From the NCBI GenBank assembly GCA_013400975.1, contig WBMZ01006360.1, positions 1 through 64,000 of the forward strand: a stretch of DNA of 64,000 nt, in the 5' to 3' direction. Shown here one piece after another: positions 11,514-22,904 of the stretch (position 1 is its first letter; every line of letters starts with the position of its first letter). The notes beneath the pieces are model-generated. The model ran no database searches and was not told the DNA's origin. It was given only the letters and a program-made list of their open reading frames with translations. This DNA is from Atrichornis clamosus. Lineage: Eukaryota; Chordata; Aves; Passeriformes; Menuridae. A program made the translations under genes and the position numbers.

Positions 11514-12229
11514 AGTTTGTGCTGGAAAGGAGTAAAATTTGACCTTAGCCTCATTTCCAGCTACTTCCCCAACAGAGGAGGAAAGGCACACGCAGAGCAG
11601 AGGCTGTGAGCTATAATTGTTGGGCAGCAGCCATGGCAGACGACACCCAGAGAGAATTTCAGCACAGCTTGAGATTCTTTGCTGATCTTTTGCTGGAACC
11701 TCCCTGCTGCATTCTTGCTCCCTCTCAGGCAGTCTCTGAGATTCAGAGTTTTGCAGACAATTTGTGTCTGTTGATCAGCTTAAGCAGGTTTGGAGTGGCA
11801 CATCCAGCTGGGTGCTGGCAAGTGTCCTTAGCTGGGTGGAGTGGGGACTGACTGGGGAGAGCTGGCCCTCGGGAGCAGATGGAGCCCAGCCGTGCTGTGG
11901 AGTACAGATTTTTCCCAGTATTTTTTTCTTTCAAAACATCTGAGTTTGCCTTCCCAGAACCCACAGGTATCTGAGGGAGCGTCAGCATGGGCACAGCAGT
12001 TGGAAATGAGAAATAATCACAGGCTGATGGGGGAATGGATTAGTGCTGCATTACAAGCTCCAGGTCCTGTCCAGGACCAGAAGAGAGCAGGACACACTGC
12101 CAGAGTGTGCATTAGAGAAAGAGCCCTGACTTCAGAAAACCAGGAAAAATAGTACTACTTGGAATTTCTTGATAACTTGTCAAGTAGCTTTAGATATTGC
12201 AAATATTTTGTTGTTTTCTGCTTCATGAT

Positions 12230-12303
12230 TTAGTAGTGGTCCTGGCAGTGCTGTTGGACTCGATGATCTTAGAGGACTTTTCCAAGCTTAATGATTCTAT
12301 GAA
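12230..12303 (+). repeat. CR1 LINE tail (type C)
   Basis: Very short tail: GGCAGTGCTGTTGGACTC, GATGATCTTAGAGGACTTTT, CCAAGCTTAATGATTCTATG. Confidence 0.85.
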
Positions 12304-12724
12304 AGGATTTGCTGGGCTGAATTGCTTTTGTCCTTGTCTGGATACCTCCAAGAGTAAAAACTTGCCTGCAGTTCTGATATCTGCCCATTTATACCTTGTT
12401 GTTTGATACAAGACAGCGGCAAGAATATTAAATTACACTTTCTAATACGTTAAATTCCTTTTATGGACAATCTGACTTTCATTTGCAAGTTTTCTGACTA
12501 AAAAGGATCATGTTCTTCTTCATATAAAACATTACATCATCTGTGGTTCTGTAGTGAGCTGGCAATAGCAGGATAAGGCCAGAGCGGGTGTTTCTCTGAG
12601 CTGTGTCACCTGAACAATGGTGCACGTAGGTGTAAGGGAAGGATTTGTGTTGTGGCACTGTAGAGGAGCCCAAGCAGACTCCAGAGGTTTTTCTAAGCAG
12701 CCCCTGTGCTCTGTCCTGCTCTAG

Positions 12725-12850
12725 GGAATCTGCTGTGACCCTGGTGCGCAGTGGCTCCTACAGCCGGCAGCCCTGGAGGGAGGAGCCCAAGGGAAACGAA
12801 GCTCCCCACCCCGGTGCACCCACTACCTATGTATCCACCTACTTGAAAAG
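12725..12850 (+). CDS. PPP1R12B: PPP1R12B exon: LVRSGSYSRQ…YVSTYLKR
   Basis: 126-nt exon; first base completes Arg, then ESAVTLVRSGSYSRQPWREE, PKGNEAPHPGAPT, TYVSTYLK and two bases (AG). Human MYPT2 reads ESAVNLVRSGSYTRQLWRDE. It starts and ends in the same phase. The last codon depends on splicing: joined to 18251 it becomes Ser (YLKS-ASFGR); joined directly to 18953 it becomes Arg (YLKR-GPFRQ), the arrangement seen in human MYPT2 (YLKR-TPHK). Confidence 0.95.
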
Positions 12851-14735
12851 GTACGTCCAGGTCTGCCTCCCGGGGGTTCCCAGGCAGCCAGAACCACTCC
12901 TAACAATCCTCCCAAACCTCAGCCTCCTGCTTGCTGCCTCCTGCGTCTTGTAGCTGGCCTTGGGACCCTCTTCTGCTGAGAGCAGGAAAGAAAAGTTAAG
13001 ATTTTCTGATGTTTGTCATGCTAAAAAGTGTTTTTAAAGGCCATAATTGTTATTAATTTGCAAATTGCTGGACTGAATTTAAATACTTTTGTTCCCATAA
13101 CTCAGATGCTCCATTTAGTGCTGATGTTACAGTTAGAGAATAAACCCAAAATTGATCATAAAAACAGATTAATGTAATCAGAGTCTGAAAGCATTGTTCA
13201 GATAGCTCTTGGTGAGTAAGTTGTAGCTTATCTCTAATTTTGGTTTATATTAGTCCATGTTTATGGCATCATTATCAGAAAGTGGCAGTGATCTTGTACA
13301 TGATGTACAGCACTTGCTAAGGAGTAAAACTGATGCTTCCACCATTGTTCTGTGGCAGAAAGGAAGCAGTTTGTGCACAGTGTGTGTGAAGGTGTAGAGG
13401 CTGATGGTTGGTGAAGGAGCCAGGCAGAGGCAGGAAGGCAATTCCAGGCAGAACTCCTGTAACTGCAGTGTCCTGGACCCCCTTGGGAGGCAGAGCCTCA
13501 GTGTCCAGCTAATGGCTCTCTCTGAGTGAGCTGAAGGAACGCCCTGCTCTGGTGAGGCAAATAACGCAATGCTGGCTTTTCATCCCAGTTGTGACCAGGA
13601 GGATCAGCAGTGCCAGCACCTCACCTTTATTTCAGTTAGTACTGGGGACCATCAAAACAGTCTGCAACGAACACGTGACACTGCAGAGCCTTTGTGTTTC
13701 TGTGTAAGGAAAACAGCAGCAATAGTTCAAGGTTTTAGATTGAGTTTCACCAAAATCTAGACCCTGAACTAAATAACTGTCCTGCAGATGGAACAATTGC
13801 TTGAGCTACTTGGGAAGAGTCAGTTCATTGTGTTTATGCTGCAGAGGTAAGTGGGGCTCGAGGAGGTGTGTGGCCACTTGCTGAGCACGTACAGATCCAT
13901 TGCCACAAAAGGTGAGGCAGCCCCTTCAAGCAGGAGCCTTCTGCGCTGCTGATCCATTGCAGTGACCTCACAGCTATCCTGGGACGTGATGACAGCCCAG
14001 CCTCCAGAGCCTGTCTCTCTTCAAAGCTGATCTGACAAGCTGCAGCTGATTACATTGGAAAACTTTTGCCCCTTGCAGCTGGCACACCTTTACAGCTCCC
14101 TGCTCTGAGGGACAGCCCAGTCACCCCCAGACAATCTTACAAGCATTGCTGGTTTATCCCAGCTAATCCTGCACCAGATTTAGTGTTGCACTCACACAGT
14201 TGTACTGTATTTCCTTCGTTAAACTGCACAGAGAGTGGGGAGGTTTAGGCTGCAGTGGGATGTCGCTAATACCGAGTTCTTGTCACTGAATTCTGGCCTT
14301 TGTAGGAGAGTGTTGGTTTACAAGTAGGTGCAGAGAATACCTTTGCCAGGTAGGAATAAATGTGTTTTTAAAGGAGGCATCAGTGAGTTTGCATTTCATG
14401 TACAAACAGTGAAATCACGATCAACTTGACTTTTATCCCATATGGTTTTCTGTAGGAGAGCACAGAGGAATTGAATACAATGATATTAAACCTCTGATTT
14501 CCCTAGTCTTGTGCATCAGCCCCTAAAAAGAGGAAGGGAACCTGGTTGCCTGTTAAACATAAGCTTTTTGTCATTTCCAACTATTAACTAAACTCTGAAC
14601 ACAACTCCAAAGGACAAAAGCTTGTTCTTAGAGAGGAAGAATTCAAGGGAATATGATGTGCTTGGATGTCACTGAGAGGGTGACTCTGTACATGTGCAGC
14701 TCCCCTTTGCCTCAGCATTTGACTGATCTCCATAA

Positions 14736-14956
14736 AGATCACAGACTGGTTTGGGCTGGAAGGGGCCTTAAATCCCATTTCACTTCACTGCCATGGGAGG
14801 GACACCTTCCACTATCGCAGGTTGCTCCAACCCACGTCCAGCCTGGCCTTAGACACTTCCAGGGATGGGGCAGCCACAGCTTCTCTGGGAACCTGTGCCA
14901 GGGCCTCCCCACCCTCACAGGGAAGAATTTCTTCCTAATATCCCATCTAAGCCTAG
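14736..14956 (-). repeat. CR1 LINE 3' end (type A)
   Basis: Reverse-strand copy starting at its tail GATCACAGACTGGTTTGGGC and running to TCTTCCTAATATCCCATC. About 220 bp. Confidence 0.93.
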
Positions 14957-17502
14957 TTATGTTCTTTAAGTGCTTTTTATGACCCCCAAGCGTAGAGTGA
15001 ACAACAGCAGCAGATCATCTTAAGATGTGGAAAGGCTTTTTTTTTTTGAATACAAAGGAACAAAATAACTTGCAGCAATGTTAGAAGTGTTCTTCAGCTT
15101 TAGTTGAAGCAGATACTGAAATTCTGTCTGTCATGGTACTGACGCTTGTCCTGCTTTCTCTGTGTGTCCCACTGGCCCAAAAATCCACAGAACCCTGCTC
15201 TGACAGCCTGGTCCATTTCAGTACATGCTGGCCTCACAAAGCCAGGTCACTTCACCTGTGTATGAAAGGATATGGAGGAAAACAGGCACAGCAGGTTGGA
15301 TCAGTTCAGCATCCTGCCTGTGACATCAGCCAGAAGTGCTGCCTCCCAGGAGGGGCTCACACAGCACAGCAAAATCCTTCACACAGCTTCTCCTTCATTT
15401 CACATTTATGCAAATACCTTCCTACTGGCTCTGGTCACATAAAAGCCATTGCAGAGAGCCAGGACAAGTCCCTGCAGCCCAGACTCTGCTTTTGAAAAAG
15501 TTACAGCTGGTTTTGAAGAAGTTAAAAAAGCCAGGATAACTTCAGAGCAGTCTTCCACCTCCCACGCTCTCCTTGCTTCCAGCAATCAGAAATTTAGGAG
15601 CCAGGGGTTATATTTAACCATTGTTCTTAATAGCCACCACTGTGGCCAACTTTCATACCCAAATCCTAGTTTGATCTCTGCAATACCCCATGGCAGTGTG
15701 TTTAAAGAAATAGTTATGTACTTTGTGCAAACCTTTTTTATTAGCACATGTGGAAGCTTTTAAAGAGTTTGAAGGTTTTTAAGTTAGTTTTTAATGCCTT
15801 TGCTGTTCTCAGAAGTATTTCTTTTTATTGCTTTGAAATGTTGCTTTGCATTTCATTGCTCATTCCCTGATGGTTCTATTGTGGTGATAATGTTAGAGAA
15901 TGAGCAGTGTATCAGTGCCTTTTTTTTATATCTAATGTTGAATTCTTTACCATAAATTCATAATCCTCCCTTTCTCAGCCTCCTATAGACACAGCTGTTA
16001 ATTAACAGGATTCCCTGGCTAACCTTTATATTGCAATTTTCTGGTCCTGTTCAGATCAGATGTGAACAATGGAGTCGGTGCCTTGGAGTGCTGCTCGCAC
16101 TGTGCAGTGCCCCCTCTGCACAGGGACAGGCCGGGAGGTTTCCCACAGAGGTGGCAGTGCCTTGGCTCCCTTGGGAGCAGGGCTGTGTTCCTGGTGCCCC
16201 AGCAGCACACTTCTCTGCCCATGTGTGTCAGAGCTGGCACAACGCCATCCCTGTGCCCTTTTCCTCCACTCCTCCTCCACCTCTCATCCCCCACATCCCT
16301 GCTCTCCCAGGCACGTGGTGCTGCTTCCATCCTCCTCACCCATTACCTTTCCCTTCTGGAAGACAATCCTTGTCAGGGCTCACTTGATAACCCTCCTGCA
16401 TCCTCCCTTCCTGAGTAAGTTCCTTCTCTCTCTTGCAGCCGTCCTCATGCCCCAGCCTCTCTGCCTTGGGCTCTCCTATGATGGTGCCACATCAACCCTG
16501 CTCCCCCCAGGGTTGCTACCACCTTTTCCCTTGCTGATCCTCTCGTTCCTTCCCCTGGCACAGGCTCCACTGCCACCATCTCCTCAGAACTCTCATTTTT
16601 GTGCCTCCACGGCCGCTTGCTCCACACGCCCACCCCAGTCAGGCTCTGCTCCCCGCTCCCACCCTCCTCCTAGCCATCTCCAGGGCTTGGCCTTTCCCTC
16701 TGAGCGGAGAGCCAAGAAGGGAGGCTCTAGCTTCCAACAAGACTTCCTGCTCCTCTGTGCTCCAGGCAGGGGCCAGCATTCCAGAGGAAGCTTTGCTTAG
16801 GATCTGGTAGAGGTTGCTACCTGGTGACAATGACTTGCCTGTTCCTATGTGACTTGGATATGGCAGACAGCCATCAAATGGGAGGTTCCTCCCCACGGAG
16901 GCCTTCCAGGATGCCCCGTTGTCCCCTTTGGCTCCCTAGGGACCAGCTGCTTGTGCTGGGCTGGCTGGGGGCCTTGGCATGTAAAACTGGCTTGTAAATT
17001 GGGTGCCTGAGTGAAAAGGACTGGATCCATCCTCTGGCCTCCTGTCCTTGGCTGTGATCCTGCCCCTTCCCATTGTTGTTTCAGCCTCAGGCTGCTCTCT
17101 GGATTCTTACTTCAGAGTTGACTTCCAGTTTCAGTCCATTGTCCTTGGCTTTCCCAAAAACCTGCAGCTCTGTCTCAGCCTGCTGCTTTCCTCTAGGTCA
17201 GCTTTTATTCCTGTGCAGCCACTGTGGTCCATGTGCCCTGCCATGGGAGCCATTAGGATGCAGGAGGTGAGAGCCAGCCTGCCAGCCTTCCTAGCCTTTG
17301 ATCCTTCAGGCAGTCCAGTCTCACCAGTAGCAACCAGGCGTGCCAGCTGCTGGGAAAGGTGTGGCAGGGCCCTAGATCACACTGGTTTGCTCTGTACAGG
17401 CAGTGAGCAGCTTTTGTGCAGGGCTTGGGTATGTGGAAGAAGGAGATTTTGCCAGATTTCATCAAGTCTGTTTTCAGAGATATGCAGCTTTTCTCACTGG
17501 AG

Positions 17503-17569
17503 TGGATTTTCTCTCTCATTAGGGCAGATTTTCTCTCCCACTTAGGATGGATTTTCTTTGAAAAAGTGA
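17503..17569. repeat. Short tandem repeat, ~22-23 bp x 3
   Basis: TGGATTTTCTCTCTCATTAG, CAGATTTTCTCTCCCACTTA and TGGATTTTCTTTG start at 17503, 17525 and 17548, giving three degenerate units. Confidence 0.6.
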
Positions 17570-18250
17570 AAGGGTCCATCCTCATATAAGAGCCCTTCTT
17601 CTTTCCTCCTACCTCCTCTCCCAAATATGAACACAAACATAGCTTTTCAGTAAGATTGGTTTTCAGGGTTTGCTTTAAACTGGCAAAATACATATTTCCC
17701 TTGCTCATCCTTGAATATTTTTGGACAGCTGTGCTAGCTATTTTCCAGAAATAGTTTGTGCCATATATGCCTTAAAGACAATTAAATCCTGAAGTTATCA
17801 TCTTTGCCAAACTTTTCAGCCAATGCAAACAAGTTCTTAAAACTGGAAGTCCTGGGCATCCTTAGGGGTGAGGCAGCCAGACCTGCTTATGTCACTCTCT
17901 CCTTCCCTGCTTTAAGCATCCTCATCCTTGCTCCCACCTTCCCCAGTGCACAGGGGTGCTCTGTGTGCCCTGCTTTCACTGCAGCAGGGTTTTTCCCCTC
18001 CATGATCCTCCCCAACTCACCCCCATGCCGTTATTCTCTCGCTGGAACTGAGCTGGGCTTAGCTAAGCGGGGCTCTGCTGGCGCTGGTCTGTGAGGGCAA
18101 CCTGCAGCAGCTCTGCCGGACTCTGATCTCCTTGCACACATTTTGCTGCCATGTGGTACCTGCTCCCTTCCCAGCTGCCAGCCCAGCTGTGGGGTGTGCT
18201 GTTGAATATTTACTGTGCTCTGAAGGACGTGATTTTGTGATGTTTTACAG

Positions 18251-18436
18251 TGCTTCATTTGGTAGAAGTAGTGACCTGAGCAGTCCCTACATTTCAGCCA
18301 GTCGCAGTCCATCTCTAGCTACCTCACCCACTGCCATTGGCTCATCTACCTCCCCGGGCTCCCCGTGGCAACCTGTCTCTTCCTGTCCCACATCTCTGGG
18401 TGTGAACACTCCTGCATCAGCCCGCCTCTACACCAG
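18251..18436 (+). CDS. PPP1R12B: PPP1R12B cassette exon, central-insert type
   Basis: 186-nt exon (62 codons, multiple of 3) with acceptor tgttttacag and donor AG|gtaacg, whose +5 base is not the consensus G. The phase fits both neighbours, so it can be included or skipped without a frameshift. Inclusion gives SASFGRSSDLSSPYISAS, RSPSLATSPTAIGSSTSPGS, PWQPVSSCPTSLGVNTPA, SARLYT. The start, with the upstream YLK, matches MYPT1 YHKSCSFGRRQDDL, and the end SARLYT resembles MYPT1 SNRLWAED. In MYPT1 this region is Ser/Thr-rich and includes the alternatively spliced central insert. I do not recall this segment in the human reference MYPT2. Inclusion is inferred; no RNA evidence is available. Confidence 0.85.
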
Positions 18437-18952
18437 GTAACGCTCCCAGCGAGATAACGCTCCGAAAGGCAGCATTTGGGTTGGAAGTGCTGAATTCTGG
18501 AGTGGATCAGGGTTTGGAGGTGTGCTTCCGTGTGGGAAGCAATCCCAGAGTGAGAAGCATCCCAGGATGGTGGACAGTTCCCCTGGTGGGTGTGCACTGG
18601 CAGGCAGGTGACAGCCCGTGGTGTGTCCCTCTGCCCTCTGTCCCTGTGACACAACGCGAGCTCAGGCTGCCCTCGGGCACTCGCTGTACAAGCTCTTGGA
18701 GTTCTTTCCTTCTGCTTATTCATCAGGTACATTTTTCTAATCATTTTTGCTGCAAACAGGAATGTCAAGACTATTAATTCCACCTGCTCACTCTTCTCCG
18801 AGTTTTGTGAAACTCGTTTTCCTGTGGCTGTTCTCTACGAGCACACGGGTGTAACATGAGGAGGATGAACTGTCCATGTTCCCTCAAGGAGGCTGGGCTC
18901 GGTCAGCACTGGAGTTCACTTGCTTGCTTTCCATATGTCTTCTCTATTTCAG
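18437..18952 (+). other. PPP1R12B: PPP1R12B intron (516 bp)
   Basis: Separates the cassette from the next constitutive exon; acceptor cttctctatttcag. Nothing else seen. Confidence 0.85.
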
Positions 18953-19138
18953 AGGCCCTTTCAGGCAACAAACTGATTCTGCTGTAGAGAAAACCCCTGA
19001 GGGCAGCTGTGGCAGCACCCCTCTAGGTGTAATCACAAACCGCGCTGTGCTCGGCGCTGCCAACGGCATCGCGAATGCCGGGGCTGCCTCCGCCCCGGGG
19101 AAGGACCTCTCGGCTGAGGAGGCCAGGGAGCGCAGAAG
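18953..19138 (+). CDS. PPP1R12B: PPP1R12B exon: STPLGVITNR…EARERRR
   Basis: 186-nt exon. It completes Arg, then GPFRQQTDSAVEKTPEG, SCGSTPLGVITNRAVLGAAN, GIANAGAASAPGK, DLSAEEARERR and two bases of Arg. The human counterpart has STPLCVITNRPLPSTANG and SSVEAREKRR. Part of the exon (19041-19110) is rich in CpG and Ala/Gly codons, unlike its neighbours. Donor AAG|gtcagt. It links directly to the SYLTPV exon. Confidence 0.95.
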
Positions 19139-20050
19139 GTCAGTGAGCAGTGGGCTCTGGTGGCCCCCTCCATGGGCAGCTCTCACGTGGTGGTGATGGT
19201 GGGGTGTAAGAACTGGTTTTTAGGTACTCCGTGGAGTTCCCCGGCTGCTGTCCCTACTCCGACTGAAGGTTTTGAACTGAGTCATCACTGGCTCGTAGGT
19301 TAAATTTAGTTTCATAATTTTCTACTTGTCTCTTCAGCATCTCAGCCTTTTTCTTCGCTGCTAATCTCAGCTCCCAATCTCAGCCCCATCCCTGTGTGTA
19401 TGCAGGGACAGGCAGCAGAACAGCCACTCACAGTGGGTTCTGTGAAATGAATCCCATCCTAAAAAGACCATTGCACTGAGACACGTTTGGATACAATCTG
19501 TCCCTCTGATTCTACTCCACTGTGCTTACTGATGCCCTTTTGGAGACATCTGTACTGCACAGGTCCCCCAGATTCCCTCTGCAGTTAGAGGGGAAAAACA
19601 AACATTCCTGGAGTGTGTAGGTGTGTGACACAGGAGGAGATGGACTCCAGCAGCAGGCATGGCTTTGATTGACTGAAAAGGCCAGAGGTAGGAATCTGCC
19701 TTGTGCAGCTGAGGCCAGTCCAGCAGTAGCAGCACTGGGAATGACTCTGACTCTAGCTGGTGGTATCTTTCTTTTCACATGATGTTATTTTAAGACTGAG
19801 GAAATGCAAACCTGGGGAGCCAGAACTCTTTTCAAAGGAACTTTACCCTGTGCATTAATTACAGAGTATCAAATGATCCATATTTCTTCCTGCAAACAGG
19901 TTAACTTTTCCAAAATCTGTCTCTTCTGATGGTATCAATGAAAGCAAATAGTAATAAATAAAATGCAGCAGTGAACTGAGTGTTCTAACCAGCAACGAGT
20001 TCATGTAGAGTATATAGTGCTTAGATTCTTCCAAACTAAAATAGTGATTT

Positions 20051-20088
20051 ATTGAAATACAATAGAGATATTGAAATACTATGGAGAT
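20051..20088. repeat. 19-bp tandem duplication
   Basis: ATTGAAATACAATAGAGAT followed by ATTGAAATACTATGGAGAT: two adjacent copies with two mismatches. Confidence 0.75.
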
Positions 20089-22768
20089 AGTGTTCTGACA
20101 CATCTTAAATGGCCTGAGGCCAAGGGATGGGAAAAACAATAAGGGGAATTACCAGCCTACAAGCCTAAAGGTGGGGGGACTGAGCTGCAGTGTCCCATGG
20201 TGGGCAGGCTGCCCTGCTTCACATCCAAGCAAGCTGGCAGGTGCTGTTGGAAAATACTCAAACTTTGAATGCACTTTGAGATTTTTTTTTTCCAGAGCTA
20301 GCACAGGGAGCACTTGGAAGGTATTGCAAACATTCTGAAGGAGCCGCATTCATCAGCTTTGTGTGCAGGGACAGTTTGCAGTAGCCACTGCAGAGGACGT
20401 TTGATGTGAGAACACTTGGGTTAGCCCTGGAAGTGCCTCTGTGTGCTGCTGTTGCTTTGCTGGAGGTCACTTGGCTTGGGGTCATTTGCGGTTGAATCGA
20501 GACGAGCTGCCAGAAGACACTGCCAGTGCCCAGTGAGGTTGCACAAGAGGACCAAGGGAGCGCTGTGCTCTCAGTTCTCACTTCAGACCTTTCACAATGG
20601 TCACTCCATTTTGGCAAGCCCAGAATGAAGTTGCAGAAGCAGACTTTTCCCTGGAGAAGTGGGCTGCACAAACTCCCCCTGGACTTTTGGCACTGTCTGC
20701 AGACAGAGGACTGGACTGGGATACTTGTAGATGCCCAAAAAAGCATCCATTAATATTACTGCATTGGCATTTACTGCCAAATCTGTTTCTATAAATAATA
20801 CAGAAGATCTGTTTGTCTCCTGCATTTTTATTAGAGAACCATCTCCTGTGAATTAGGGTAATGTAAAGAGAAAACACCAGAAAATTCCTCCCACCTTTAA
20901 TTGATGCTTTGAAACTACTGAGAGGAAAAAAACCCCAGAAATGATGGAGTGTGCTCACGGGGGAGGAAACCTTACTGCTGAATGTACGTCCTCACAGCAC
21001 GATCAAGTGACTGGGAGCTGCCTGCACACTGGAACTGGGAAACATGGGCCCAGAGAGACAGGGGACGTCACCTAAATGGCAAGAGCTGATTTGGGAAGGA
21101 GACCAATTCCAGTAAAATGAAATAAAAAGGCAAATGGCAAACAGTTGTCAGGGCAGTGCTGGATGGATTTCAGTGCCCAGTGGCAGCTGTTGCGGGAGTG
21201 TTTGGGCTGCTTCGGTGTTTCCAAAGCGCCAGCTTCCTCTTAGCAACAAAAACATAAACAAGCTGATCATCTAATATTAGATCACAGGGATGTCTCTGAA
21301 CTTGTGGCCTTAAAATTATCTGTGTGAAGCCAAAAGGTTACAGCAGAAGAGGCTGCTTAGGGCTGAGGAGGAAGGACTGGCGGGGTGCTCTGGAGTGCTG
21401 GTTTGCATCCCATGGTGGCCAGCAAGCCTTACCCTGCCCCACCACAGTGTTTGACCTTTGGTGGTTCACCTGCTCCTTGTTTTCCAGCTGAATTGGTCAG
21501 GAAATGCTCCAGTAGCTGGAAAACAGTGTAAATTACAAAGGGGAGGAAAGAACAGACAGCAGAGGGGCGATGGGGCAGAGGTTGGTTTGAGGTGTGTGGT
21601 GCCTAGCCAGACTGTGCCAGCTCAGTGCTGGTGTAAGTGCCATGTGTCCCAGGCATTCGGCCCAGCTGCTGCCATGCCAATTCCATGGATCCTGCTGCAC
21701 ATCCAGCCTCCCATCACTCCACTGCAGCACTGCGATGTGCCAGGAGCCTGGAAACATGCCATCTCCCACAGCCAGTGCTTATGCCAAGCAGTTTCTTTTG
21801 GGTTTTTCGTGGGAATCTTGGAGCTGCTGATGAATGGTGCTGTCTGGCTGTTTGGATGATTTCCTGCCAAAGTCAAATTGTCTCCCATTGCAAATGTGTT
21901 TGTCCACTGAACTCAAACAGCCCTGGTTCTGCTGAGTGTGGATTTCAGCTGTGTGGATGTTGTGCCTACAGTACCTCACACAGACCCTGTTCTCCCTAGG
22001 GAAGAACTTGCAGCCTCCTGATTTCCTCTGGGTGCGAGCAGGTTGTGGGGAATGGGGGTTTCTGTTGGTTGGAGCCTAGTGCTGGATTATCTGCCTTCAA
22101 CCAGGATGACAGCGGCCTCTAGTGCCAGTAAAAGCTCCTTCCCCACATTCTCAGCACCCTTATCTGTGCAGGTTCAGTGCAGGGCTCTGGTCATGACTTC
22201 TCCCGGGTGTTCTGTGCCACAGCTCCCCACCAGCGTACCCCTGGTGTCACGGCTCCAGGCTGCTCGGAGCTCTGTCCCCTGGCTGTGGAGAGGGGCTGCA
22301 GGAGATCCTGCCACATGGGATGTCGCTTGTGCCGTGAGATATCTGTGCTGGAAGGAAGGTCTGGGGGATCTGGGTGAAGCTTTTAATACTATACAGAAGT
22401 TCTGGTTCCCAGAACAGCTGGAAGGGCGACCGTGCAGCCCACAGCTGGCATATGGGGTACCATCCTTTGCCTGAGAACTTCTGAAAGGCAAGTCTGTGCT
22501 CTCAGTTATGCAGCCAGTTTAAAAGGACTCTTGATTTTGAAATCTCTTCTGGTTTGGCAAGAGCTCGGATTTTAATTTAATTGTCATTTTTTCCCCCCAC
22601 TGCTGTGTTTATATAACTGAATTCTGCAATTGTGTGTGTTCTTCCTGTTCCTCAGGAAGGTTCCAGCAAGGTGGTCCCAGCACTTGCCATCAGGCATGCT
22701 CTTACAGACAGGAAACTCATCTCTCTCTTCCTTACTTTTTAATTTATTCTGGCCAGTTTCTCACATAA

Positions 22769-22904
22769 CTGCCCCATCCCTGAAAGTGTCCAAGGCCAAG
22801 TTGGACAGGGCTTCGAGCAACCTGGTCTGGTGCAAGGTGCCCCTGTCCATGGCAGGGCGTGAGCTTTAAGGTCCCTTCCAACCCAAACCATTCCATGATT
22901 CCAT
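22769..22904 (+). repeat. CR1 LINE tail (type A)
   Basis: GCCCCATCCCTGAAAGTGTC, CTGTCCATGGCAGGGCGTG and CCAACCCAAACCATTCCATG; ~135 bp, plus strand. Confidence 0.92.

Larger units (their letters stand above)
10664..12724 (+). other. PPP1R12B: PPP1R12B intron (2.1 kb)
   Basis: Two plus-strand CR1 copies (11199-11513 and 12230-12303). The remainder, including 10664-11198, 11514-12229 and 12304-12724, has no feature I can identify. Confidence 0.85.
12851..18250 (+). other. PPP1R12B: PPP1R12B intron (5.4 kb)
   Basis: Contains one minus-strand CR1 (14736-14956) and a three-unit 22-bp repeat (17503-17569). 12851-14735, 14957-17502 and 17570-18250 contain no recognisable gene. The pyrimidine-rich part around 16250-16800 leaves a long reading frame open by composition only. 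Confidence 0.8.

Noticed and set aside
16069..16800. 243-codon open frame on the + strand
   Set aside because: Lies in an intron, Pro/Ser/Leu/His-rich with no domain; it stays open because the DNA is pyrimidine-rich. No similarity that I recognise.
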